Source of the DNA: Maritimibacter fusiformis
Lineage (GTDB): Bacteria; Pseudomonadota; Alphaproteobacteria; Rhodobacterales; Rhodobacteraceae
Direction: 5' to 3'
Assembly (NCBI RefSeq): GCF_008086115.1
Contig: NZ_VSIY01000004.1
Coordinates: 1 to 64,000 of the forward strand
DNA length: 64,000 nt
Shown: one piece after another, positions 1 through 6,994 of the stretch
How the letters are laid out: each line of letters begins with the position of its first letter
Numbering within the stretch: position 1 is the first letter of the stretch
Position numbers and translations under genes: made by a program
The notes under the pieces: model-generated
Told to the model about the DNA's origin: nothing
Database searches by the model: none
What the model saw: only the letters and a program-made list of their open reading frames with translations

Positions 1-27
1 GGTAGTGTCCCCGGGGATGGTGTAGGA
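1..27 (+). repeat. left terminal inverted repeat of the IS256-type element
   Basis: It starts GGTAGTGTCCCC and ends TGGTGTAGGA. It matches the reverse complement of 1413-1439 at about 22 of 27 positions, with mismatches grouped in the middle. The outermost base may lie outside the window, because the right copy is preceded (in this orientation) by further G residues. Confidence 0.8.
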
Positions 28-67
28 GGCCGCGCGCGAAGCCTTTGGCTTAGCGCAGCGCGCGGCC
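28..67. repeat. long GC hairpin inside the left end of the IS
   Basis: A perfect 9-bp stem GGCCGCGCG / CGCGCGGCC (28-36 with 59-67) encloses a second small stem AAGCC-ttt-GGCTT (39-43 with 47-51). It lies between the left terminal repeat and the transposase start. Terminal hairpins that block read-through transcription into transposase genes are known in other IS families; that role here is inference. Confidence 0.6.
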
Positions 68-117
68 GGGCTGGCGGCCACCGCGTTTCTTCGTAGTCTG
101 AGGTTGTTCAACGACCG

Positions 118-1372
118 ATGACAACGAAGGAGAACACGATGACCGATGCCATGATCGACCTTCCTGGCGTGATCGCCAAGAGCGATGACGCGGATTTTTT
201 GCGCGAGCTGATCCAGGACGCCGCGCAGCGGCTTATGGACATCGAGGTGGCCGCTGTCTGCGGGGCCGGACACGGCGAGCGCAGCCCGGACCGTGAGAAC
301 CAGCGGAACGGCTACCGGCCGCGCCAGTGGGATACCCGCGCGGGCACCATCGGCCTGAACATCCCGAAGCTGCGCAAGGGTAGCTACTTCCCGACCTTCC
401 TCGAGCCGCGCAGGACCGCCGAGAAGGCGCTGATGGCCGTGATACAGGAGGCCTACATCCATGGCGTTTCGACGCGGTCCGTTGATGATTTGGTGCGCGC
501 CATGGGGTTGACGGGCACCTCCAAGAGCCTGGTCTCGCGGCTGTGCGAGGAGATCGACGAGCGGGTGCAGGCGTTCCTCAACCGCCCGCTGGAGGGCGAC
601 TGGCCCTTTCTCTGGCTCGACGCCACCTACGTCAAGCTGCGCGAGGGCGGGCGGATCGTCTCCATGGCGGTGATAGTGGCCGTGGCGGTCAATACCGACG
701 GGCGGCGCGAGATCCTGGGGATCACCGTCATGCCATCCGAGGCAGAAACGTTCTGGACCGACTTCCTGCGCTCTTTGACACGGCGCGGGTTGCGCGGCGT
801 GCAGATGGTCATCAGCGACGCCCATGAGGGCCTGAAGGCTGCTGCGCGCAAGGTCCTGAGCGCCGGGTGGCAGCGCTGTCGCGTGCATTTCCAGCGCAAC
901 CTGCTGGCCCGCGTAAGCAAGGCGAACAAGCCTGTGGTCAGCGCCGTGGTGAAGACCGTCTTCGCCGAGAAGAACCGCGACCGGGCCCATGCCCGCTGGC
1001 GCGAAGTCGCCGACAACCTTCGTGACCGGTTCCGCGATGTCGCCGAACTGATGGAGCGAGCCTTTGTCCGCCATTGGTCCGAGGACAATGGCGAACGCCG
1101 AACACGACGTGCTGGCCTACATGGCCTATGACGAGAGCCTGCGCTCGAAATTGCACAGCACCAACCCCTTGGAGCGCGTCAACAAGGAGATCAAGCGGCG
1201 CACCAACGTCGTCGGCATCTTCCCCAACCGCGAGGCCGTCGTCCGCCTCGTCGGGGCGCTCATGTTGGAGCAAAATGATGAGTGGGCCGTCTCCCGCCGC
1301 TACATGCCGGTGGAAAAGCTGACGGCCCTGTGCAACCATGATGACGAGACGGCAATGATCGCCGCTCAGTGA
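118..1372 (+). pseudogene. IS256-family transposase, frameshifted
   Basis: A DDE transposase of the IS256/MULE group split over two frames. The first frame (118-1131) carries the N-terminal region and the first two catalytic acidic residues, in LDATY (about 605-635) and SDAHEGL (about 815-835). The other frame resumes at about 1097 with AEHDVLAYM and carries [14 protein letters not shown], where the family's catalytic Glu lies, and runs to the stop at 1372. Family members read ...[13 protein letters not shown] without a gap. Here 37 extra nucleotides (1060-1096) separate MER from AEHD and shift the frame by +1. Neither piece has all three catalytic residues, so the enzyme should be inactive. 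The start could be 118 or the in-frame ATG at 139. Confidence 0.9.
1060..1096. repeat. 37-bp palindromic insertion in the transposase gene
   Basis: The insert is almost entirely a hairpin: 1066-1076 pairs with 1086-1096, an 11-bp stem with one mismatch and core CGCCATTG / CAATGGCG, with a 9-nt loop. A short gcc is found at both edges (1060-1062 and 1097-1099). Removing 37 nt restores one continuous transposase frame. It resembles a small palindromic repeat or a minimal MITE/REP-type unit, but no second copy was found in this window. Confidence 0.6.
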
Positions 1373-1412
1373 ACGAGCGACACCAGCTATGAAGAAGCAG
1401 GTGAATGCCAGT

Positions 1413-1439
1413 TCCTACACCACGCCACGGGGCACTACC
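1413..1439 (-). repeat. right terminal inverted repeat of the IS256-type element
   Basis: Read on the minus strand it begins GGTAGTGCCCCG and ends TGGTGTAGGA, mirroring the left end. It lies about 40 bp past the transposase stop codon. Confidence 0.8.
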
Positions 1440-1547
1440 CCGTCAACTTGCTGTGGCAAATGCCTTAGCAGCAAAGTAGCATGCTCTTCATTGTCCATTC
1501 TGGGATAGTATTATTTTGGCATTCGAGCAAAGACGGGTGGAGTTTTG

Positions 1548-3695
1548 ATGGTTGAGCTTAAAGCTGAAGATGAAAAAGTCCTGATCCGTGCAATTGAACG
1601 AGGGGACGCGGTCCTGTTCCTTGGCGCGGGCGCATCTGCCACCAGCCTTTCCAAGGCTGGCAACAAGATTATGCAGGGTTGGCAACTTGCTGCGAAACTC
1701 GCGGAAATGGGCGGACTCGACTACTATGATGAATCGCTTCCTAGTGTAGTTACAGCTGTCGTTGGTAGTAGGATCAGCCGCGAACAGTTTGAGGCCGTCT
1801 TGCGCGAGGAGTTTCAACACTGTGAGCCGTCAACTGAATTGAATGCGTTGATGAAACTCACTTGGGCGCGACTCTATACATGGAATTTGGATGACACCGT
1901 AACCAATTGCCGCCACACTGCCCAAAGGATGAAGACTTTTAATGGAATGATTGATCCAGTAGTTCCAGATGACAATATAGCATTTTTGCAGGTCGTGCAC
2001 TTGCATGGTGAGGCGTGGAAGCCAGAGCATGGCTACATCTTTTCCGAGGCAGAGTACAGTGAAGCTATTTCCAAAGGACATCCTTGGTATCGTCAAGCGA
2101 TCACCGATTACGTCGAGAAACTGCCGGTCTTTGTTGGAAGCAAATTGAAGGAACCCATTCTTTCTTTGGAGCTAGACCGAGCGCGCCCACGAGGTAACGA
2201 GGGACTTGGTGTTGCGTTCTTAGTTACTCCAGATAATTTTACCCCTATTCAGCTAGCAGAACTCGAAGCGCGAGGCATAGTGGTCATCACAGGCTATTTA
2301 TCTGACTTCGTCGCTTTTCTGAGACAGAAGACAAATACGGGTGGGATTTTACCTGAATCAGCGCTCGCCAGTCGTGGTGCGATGGGAAAGGCATTGGCGC
2401 AACGAGGTAGAGTCACTGCGTCCGACTTGGGTGTGGCAAAGCATCTGCGCGTGATAGCAGACGGCCAAGGCAGTATCTCAATACACAAACTTTCAGATAC
2501 CGAGATTAAGACCGCTGCACGACACTTTTTGGAAGGAAAACCTCCCAGTTGGGAAGTCATCTTTGCCGGCATTCCGCCACGACTCAACCAGACAAGCTCC
2601 CTGATAGATCAACTTGAAGAGAGTCTTCAATCTGACGAACGCCTCTTTGTGGCGTATGGCCAATCGGGAAGCGGAAAGACTACTGCCGTCATGCAGGCTT
2701 TGAAACAGCTTGCCGGTGACGGAGGTCGTATTCCAATCTATGAACTCGGTGGCAACATTCCTTCTTTGAGGTCGGCAATTGATCTACTCGCTCGACTTTA
2801 CCCCGATGAAAAAATCGTTGTCTACTTTGGAGAGTCATTTCTTTTTGGCGACTCGTTTGCGGAAGATCTTCTGTCGGTCGATTCGGGCCGAATGCTATTT
2901 GTCGGCGACGCAAGAACCAAAGAATGGAAGAACCACATTCGAAGGCGGTTGGAGGGTGTGAATTATAGATCATTCGAGTTCCAGAGATTTTCGCCTGAAG
3001 ACTACGAGGAATTGGCGAATGTTATCCTTTCATTTGTTCCAGCGCCCCGATTCCACAAAATGTCTCCGCAGGATAGGGTGAAGGAATTCGATAGATCCCG
3101 AAGTCAACTTTTGATCGCCATGAAGGAAGTAACGCAGTCTGGGAAGTTTCGTGAGATTATTGCGGCAGAGTATAATGACCTCCCAGATGACGATAGTCGG
3201 TACTTGTTCTTGATTTGTGGCATTGCGACATTGGCTCGATCCGGAATAAATAGCGGGTTGAGTAAAGAGGCATACGACCGTATATCGCGACAGAAATCAT
3301 TTCCCAGCGCCCTTCAGGAATTGGATGGAATTGTATTCGAGGATCGAAATGGTCGCTTGGTGGCACGTCATGAGGTCTACGTCCGGCATGTGTTGGAGAA
3401 TGTTGCCACTACAGAACATTTGAAAAGCGCCATCGTCTCAATGCTTAGGTCTTTTACAAGATTTGATGTCCCGGTGATAAAAAGTGTTGGGCGGCAGGAT
3501 GGCATCCTGTTTCGCTTTCTTCTTAATAATAATTTTCTGAAAGAGATTTTTAGAATTAAGGGCGCGCGAAATGCTCCATCTGACATCTACAGTCAGTTTG
3601 AGTTAGAATTCCAGAGAGATGGTCATTTTTGGCTTCAATACGGTCAATATCTCTCTTCTATGAAACGATTTGATGATGCACTTCCCGTTCTTTAA
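1548..3695 (+). CDS. SIR2-like / STAND NTPase (candidate anti-phage effector), cut short by in-frame TAA
   Basis: The start is ATG 1548, six nt behind GGAG; an in-frame TTG at 1545 is less likely. Residues about 15-200 form a SIR2-like NAD-hydrolase domain: FLGAGAS (24-30), WNLDD (112-116, the place of the usual TTNYD), HLHG (151-154) and FVGSKL (195-200). A P-loop NTPase follows, with GQSGSGKT at 371-378 and a helical region behind it. This SIR2 + STAND layout is known from bacterial immune sensors that deplete NAD+ on phage infection (Avs- and DSR-like groups). The assignment to defence rests on architecture and mobile context. Codon 716 is TAA (3693-3695), and the same frame continues perfectly to 4133, so the 715-aa product lacks its C-terminal helical repeat. 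The gene is clearly richer in A/T than the neighbouring genes, suggesting transfer. It has no visible partner gene. Confidence 0.82.
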   Translation: MVELKAEDEKVLIRAIERGDAVLFLGAGASATSLSKAGNKIMQGWQLAAKLAEMGGLDYYDESLPSVVTAVVGSRISREQFEAVLREEFQHCEPSTELNALMKLTWARLYTWNLDDTVTNCRHTAQRMKTFNGMIDPVVPDDNIAFLQVVHLHGEAWKPEHGYIFSEAEYSEAISKGHPWYRQAITDYVEKLPVFVGSKLKEPILSLELDRARPRGNEGLGVAFLVTPDNFTPIQLAELEARGIVVITGYLSDFVAFLRQKTNTGGILPESALASRGAMGKALAQRGRVTASDLGVAKHLRVIADGQGSISIHKLSDTEIKTAARHFLEGKPPSWEVIFAGIPPRLNQTSSLIDQLEESLQSDERLFVAYGQSGSGKTTAVMQALKQLAGDGGRIPIYELGGNIPSLRSAIDLLARLYPDEKIVVYFGESFLFGDSFAEDLLSVDSGRMLFVGDARTKEWKNHIRRRLEGVNYRSFEFQRFSPEDYEELANVILSFVPAPRFHKMSPQDRVKEFDRSRSQLLIAMKEVTQSGKFREIIAAEYNDLPDDDSRYLFLICGIATLARSGINSGLSKEAYDRISRQKSFPSALQELDGIVFEDRNGRLVARHEVYVRHVLENVATTEHLKSAIVSMLRSFTRFDVPVIKSVGRQDGILFRFLLNNNFLKEIFRIKGARNAPSDIYSQFELEFQRDGHFWLQYGQYLSSMKRFDDALPVL

Positions 3696-4133
3696 AAATC
3701 CATACAAGCTTTTCCGGAAAATGACTTTGCCGCTCACGCACTAGCGGACGTTCAACTCCGAGTTGCCGAACACGCAAGTGTTTGGAATAGCTCTGTCGCC
3801 GAACTCGTTGGGCATGCGGTGACCACACTCGAAGATCTTCATGCAAATCGATCCAGCGGTTCGGATCAATATGCAATCGCCACCCTGGCGAGGTCCCACA
3901 TTAGAGTTCTGATTAAGCACAATCAGAATGATACTGCCAAAGAAGCGGCAAAGAGATACTTCGACGAAATCGGCAGTATTCGTTCTTCGCTTAGGGACGA
4001 GCAACTTGAGATTGCCAGAACTGAACTTTTGCACTTCATAACGCATGGGAAAGCACCCTACGAAGAAATTGAGGTCAATGGCAAAACCAAACCTCAGAGA
4101 AAAGGTCGAGGGCCAAAACCAAAACGGAAGTAG
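3696..4133 (+). pseudogene. C-terminal part of the SIR2-STAND gene after the internal stop
   Basis: This is the exact same reading frame as 1548-3692, 145 open codons to TAG at 4131-4133. The residues on both sides of the TAA join into a plausible TPR-like helix pair, ...FDDALPVL then KSIQAFPEN, where Glu (GAA to TAA by one base) would be the natural residue. The rest is helical and ends in a strongly basic tail (PQRKGRGPKPKRK). The piece has no good ribosome-binding site; GTG at 3819 is the only in-frame candidate start listed. It is best read as the tail of an 861-codon gene inactivated by a recent point mutation, or as a sequencing error. Confidence 0.75.
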
Positions 4134-4368
4134 TTGACTGCAAAAGTGCAGAACTTTCCCTCACGACCAGCCTCACAGCGCCGAGACGACGATGTGCTGC
4201 CGGTGAAGATAGTTGGACAAAAAACTGCTTAGTGCGGCTTTAATCTTCCAGAGGCCTTTGCGCTTGCAGCGAATTTCCGGAATGCGGGCAGCAGCCGCAG
4301 CATCAGCGTTACCGGATCAACGGCAGATCCTGGCCGATCCTGAAACCCCACCTGATGATCCACCTCCC

Positions 4369-4410
4369 ATCCATCCGAAACGCGTCACAAGAAGCGCGTT
4401 GCGGATGGAT
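4369..4410. repeat. 17-bp inverted repeat, 8-nt spacer
   Basis: The left arm 4369-4385 (ATCCATCCGAAACGCGT) and right arm 4394-4410 (GCGCGTTGCGGATGGAT) are complementary except at two positions. The spacer is cacaagaa. No T-run follows on either strand, so it is not an ordinary intrinsic terminator. Lying upstream of a relaxase gene, it is a candidate oriT hairpin. Confidence 0.6.
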
Positions 4411-4555
4411 AGGGGCGTTTTGCAAGCTGAACCACTCCACCACCGGCAAACCGCCGGGGTCTGGGGGGTGCGCAATGCCCCCAGCCTGTCGGGAGACGCC
4501 TTGGGGTGCAGGGGCGTGGCGAACGGCCCGTGCGAGCAGGCGGGGGTTCGGGGGA

Positions 4556-4611
4556 GGAGTGCGGAACGACGCTCCCCCGGGAGCAGGGGATGCAAGGGGA
4601 GTGCGGAACGA
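4556..4611 (+). repeat. two direct copies of GGAGTGCGGAACGA
   Basis: Copies at 4556-4569 and 4598-4611 are identical over 14 nt and start 42 bp apart, close to four helical turns. They could be protein-binding direct repeats in the control region before the relaxase; the function is unknown. Confidence 0.45.
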
Positions 4612-4821
4612 TGACCTTGCCGCCCTCCGCGCAGGAGGGCCCGCCGCACAGGCGCCCCCGGCGGGCGGGGTTCCGGGGCAGCGCCCGGACGAACGGCAGG
4701 CCGAACAGAGGTGCCGCAGGCGCCGGAGTGCGGGCTGTTTAGTGAGTAAAATGCCCCAGCACAACCTTTCGCGCACGCGTTTGTCCGTTTTCTCCCATCC
4801 GAAAACACATGAACCCATTTC

Positions 4822-4845
4822 CTGACCTCAATCTTCGGAGGTCAG
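4822..4845 (+). promoter_or_regulatory. hairpin containing the relaxase ribosome-binding site
   Basis: Perfect 8-bp inverted repeat CTGACCTC (4822-4829) / GAGGTCAG (4838-4845) with an 8-nt loop, ending one base before the relaxase ATG. The Shine-Dalgarno core GGAGG (4837-4841) lies at the loop edge and in the right arm. In RNA the stem would hide it; as DNA the repeat could be a binding site for the relaxase itself. Confidence 0.6.
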
Positions 4846-4846
4846 A

Positions 4847-6073
4847 ATGGCGAGCAATAAATTCCCGGTGGTCCTGCGGTTCGAGGGCATGGATCCGCGC
4901 GATATCGGCGGCTACGAGGCGCATCGCATGCGCCGCGGCGGCGACCTCGGTCACATTGACCGCGACAGGCCCAAACCGCGCCGCTTGCTCGGCAGCGAAA
5001 CCTGGGCGCAGGAGGCCCTGGCCGAGATCGAGCTGATGAAAATGGAGGGTTTCGCGGCCGAGCTCGAGGATCTCGACCGGCGCAACCGCCGCAAGGACCT
5101 GGCGAAACGGCGCATCGAAGGCCCGCGCGACCCGTGGCGCGCTTCCCGCCACGGCCCGCTGCGCGAACTCATCCTGACCGCCAACAAGGAGTGGTTCGCG
5201 CAGACCGAAAGCAGCGACGTGGAGTTCAGCACGACACAGGAGGAACGGTTCGAACAGCGGGCAGTGGAATGGCTGCTCGAAAACTTTGGCGACGACGTGA
5301 TCCACGCCCGTGCCGATCTCGACGAGCAGGCCTATCACATCCACGCGGTGATCATGCCGCGCGCGACCGTTGAGAAATACGGGACCGAATGCCGGGTGCT
5401 TCAGCCATCGGCCCAACCGCTGATCAGGGATTACGAGTCGGCGCAGGACAGTGTGGGTGCGTGGTTCAGCGCGATCGGCCTCGTGCGAGGTGAGCGGCGC
5501 AAGCAGGCGATCCGCGATGCGTTGAACAACGGGCGAACGCCTCCGGTCAACCCCCGCCATGTCCGACCGGCGGAGTGGCGCGCGAAAGAAGAGAAGCGCC
5601 TCGCCGAGAAGGCCGCTGATCTCGAGACCCGGCAGCGCGACGTCGCCGCGCGGGAAGAGGACGCCTCGACGGTTCTGGCCTTCGCTGATGCGGTGTCAGC
5701 GGGCGAGATCGACGCGGACGGACGCACGCTGAAAACCATTGGTGCTGGCGTGAAGCCACCATCACCATTGCTGCTTCAAAAGGCCTCCCGCGGCTTTGCC
5801 GCCGCGAGAAAGGCCTTCCGGGCCGCCGCGAAGCGACTGCGCGCAAGCGCCGACGCAAGGACTCACCGTGAGGCCGAGGAACGGGTCGCGGCCGAGCTCG
5901 CCGAGATCAAGGCAGCCGATGACGTGATCGTCGAAATCGTCCGCGACTTCCCGATCGCGCATCGGCAACGGATTGCTCAGATCCGGCGCAGGCTCACCGC
6001 GAAGATCATGGCGCTGGATCCGCGCGCCAGAGGCCGTTCGACGGGCTCCAAACCGGGTATCGGCGACCCCTGA
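4847..6073 (+). CDS. MobV / Mob_Pre-type plasmid mobilization relaxase
   Basis: A 408-aa protein. The diagnostic motif is HARADLDEQAYHIHAVIMP (about residues 151-169), matching the Mob_Pre metal-binding motif of the form HxDExxPHxH, although the proline is replaced here. Such enzymes nick oriT and attach to the 5' end during conjugal mobilization. The region before the motif is charged, and after it the protein becomes Lys/Glu/Arg/Ala-rich and probably coiled-coil (about 230-380), as is usual in MobV C-termini. The start ATG has GGAGG five nt upstream, inside an inverted repeat. No conjugation (type IV secretion) genes are visible, so any transfer would need a helper element. The codon style is GC-rich, unlike the preceding SIR2 gene, so the two may have separate origins. 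Confidence 0.8.
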   Translation: MASNKFPVVLRFEGMDPRDIGGYEAHRMRRGGDLGHIDRDRPKPRRLLGSETWAQEALAEIELMKMEGFAAELEDLDRRNRRKDLAKRRIEGPRDPWRASRHGPLRELILTANKEWFAQTESSDVEFSTTQEERFEQRAVEWLLENFGDDVIHARADLDEQAYHIHAVIMPRATVEKYGTECRVLQPSAQPLIRDYESAQDSVGAWFSAIGLVRGERRKQAIRDALNNGRTPPVNPRHVRPAEWRAKEEKRLAEKAADLETRQRDVAAREEDASTVLAFADAVSAGEIDADGRTLKTIGAGVKPPSPLLLQKASRGFAAARKAFRAAAKRLRASADARTHREAEERVAAELAEIKAADDVIVEIVRDFPIAHRQRIAQIRRRLTAKIMALDPRARGRSTGSKPGIGDP

Positions 6074-6300
6074 AAAGGGATCGCGAAAACCACCGGAATC
6101 TTTCACCTGAAAGGAAAAGGGAACTTTGGTGAAAAACATATTCAATTGTTTCAACCACATAGCTGTCAATCTGCAAACTTTTTTCTTCCGCCGATTAAGT
6201 CCCAAAATTTTGCAGATCCATGTCCGGCGGAAGCCGGATGCGGTGGGCGAAAAACTAAGGCTCCGGTGACACTGCAAACGCAAGACTGGAGTACCAAAAA

Positions 6301-6750
6301 ATGAAGAAATCCCTGTCCCAGAAACCCGTCCGCAAGCCCCGCTCGTCGCAGTTCAAGATGACCCCCGCGATGCAACTGCGCATGGAGAAGGCGATGACTT
6401 CGGTCGGCAATATCGCCGACCAGCAGGCCCGCAAGGACGACAAGGTCCAGCGCGAGGCCCGCATGGCCATCGCGGAAACCTTCGACGCCTGGCTCGAGTG
6501 GCTCGAGGAAGCGGCGCCCGAGCAGATCGAAGAGGCGTTCTTCGAACTCGGCTGCTTTGCCACCGCCACCAACCGCCGCCGGCTCTTCAAGCACGCCAAG
6601 GCGCCCATGGGCGTCGCAGAGCGTGCACAGGAGCAGGTCGACCGCTGGAAGGAGGAGGAGGAAGCGGCAAAAGCTGCAGCTGCGGAAACGGCTGCTGCGG
6701 AGGCGGCAGCGAGGAAAAATGGTGAGGCAGACGGCAACACTTCCGCCTGA
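6301..6750 (+). CDS. small hypothetical protein downstream of the relaxase
   Basis: A 149-aa soluble protein with a basic N-terminus (MKKSLSQKPVRKPRSSQ), a central helical segment (AETFDAWLEWLEEAAPEQIEEAF, about 59-82) and a Lys/Glu/Ala-rich tail (about 110-140) that is probably coiled coil. GGAG lies about 11 nt before the ATG. It follows the relaxase on the same strand after 227 bp, so it may belong to the same mobilization module, for example as a DNA-binding accessory protein. I do not recognise a family. The 227-bp gap before it holds a 7-bp inverted repeat (TTTCACC / GGTGAAA near 6102-6135) and a small CCGGC-ggaa-GCCGG hairpin near 6224. Confidence 0.65.
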   Translation: MKKSLSQKPVRKPRSSQFKMTPAMQLRMEKAMTSVGNIADQQARKDDKVQREARMAIAETFDAWLEWLEEAAPEQIEEAFFELGCFATATNRRRLFKHAKAPMGVAERAQEQVDRWKEEEEAAKAAAAETAAAEAAARKNGEADGNTSA

Positions 6751-6788
6751 TCGCTACCCCACCATCAAAAAAGGTCGCCAAAGTCCAA

Positions 6789-6806
6789 TTCGAGTCCCCG
6801 CAACCA
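6789..6806 (+). other. tRNA-3'-end-like sequence, possible att remnant
   Basis: TTCGAGTCCCCGCAACCA has the form of a tRNA T-loop (TTCGAGTC) followed shortly by ACCA, but it is about five bases too short for a real tRNA 3' half and there is no 5' part. It lies between the mobilization genes and the core sit operon, where an integrated element would end. Chance occurrence is possible. Confidence 0.25.
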
Positions 6807-6822
6807 AATCCTAACGCATTAT

Positions 6823-6864
6823 CAAACGCTTGAACGCCGCCCTCCGGGGTGGTGTTTGCGTTTG
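6823..6864 (-). terminator. terminator-like hairpin downstream of sitD
   Basis: An outer stem CAAACGC / GCGTTTG and an inner 10-bp stem with G-T wobbles (6833-6842 with 6847-6856) are separated by a small bulge. It sits about 130 nt past the end of the sit operon on the minus strand. No clear T-run follows, so termination is only a suggestion. Confidence 0.35.
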
Positions 6865-6994
6865 TGGGGGTGGAAGAAGCGCGGCTCGCTTGGTCACTGG
6901 TCAGGTCGCCCAGTCCTATGCCCGAGCAAGTTCCTCTGGTCGCCTGGCCTCGATGGCGGCACCTCAGCACAGCCAGAGCGTTTTGGCGCCCCCG

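Larger units (their letters stand above)
1..1440 (+). mobile_element. IS256-family insertion sequence, transposase broken
   Basis: The two ends form imperfect 27-bp terminal inverted repeats (1-27 and 1413-1439, about 22 of 27 identical) that both begin GGTAGTG and share the inner block TGGTGTAGGA. Between them lies one transposase gene of the IS256 (mutator-like DDE) family, now split over two frames. The left end coincides with the window edge, so one or two outer bases and the target duplication cannot be checked. The element sits directly upstream of an AT-richer defence-like gene, whose start is about 108 bp past the right end. Mobility from its own enzyme is unlikely, but a second intact copy could act in trans. 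Confidence 0.9.
4134..4846. other. gene-free GC-rich region, candidate transfer origin / control region
   Basis: About 710 bp with no convincing gene. The open frames on both strands are low-complexity Pro/Arg/Gly strings, as expected of shadows in GC-rich DNA. It contains a 17-bp inverted repeat (4369-4410), a repeated 14-mer (4556-4569 and 4598-4611) and, just before the relaxase, a perfect 8-bp inverted repeat (4822-4845). Mob_Pre relaxase genes are commonly preceded by their oriT, so this is the place to look for one. No nick site can be assigned by eye. Confidence 0.55.

Noticed and set aside
1041..1110. Programmed ribosomal frameshift in the transposase
   Set aside because: IS256-family enzymes are made from one frame, there is no slippery heptamer at the junction, and the inserted 37 nt explain the shift better.
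3693..3695. Stop codon reassignment or selenocysteine-like recoding at the internal TAA
   Set aside because: TAA acts as a normal stop elsewhere in the window (for example RNase T2 at 43816-43818), and no recoding element was seen. A point mutation or base error is simpler.
4213..4825. Overlapping open frames on both strands in the gene-free region
   Set aside because: Low-complexity Pro/Arg/Gly/Ala strings, no ribosome-binding site, no family resemblance. Kept as non-coding.
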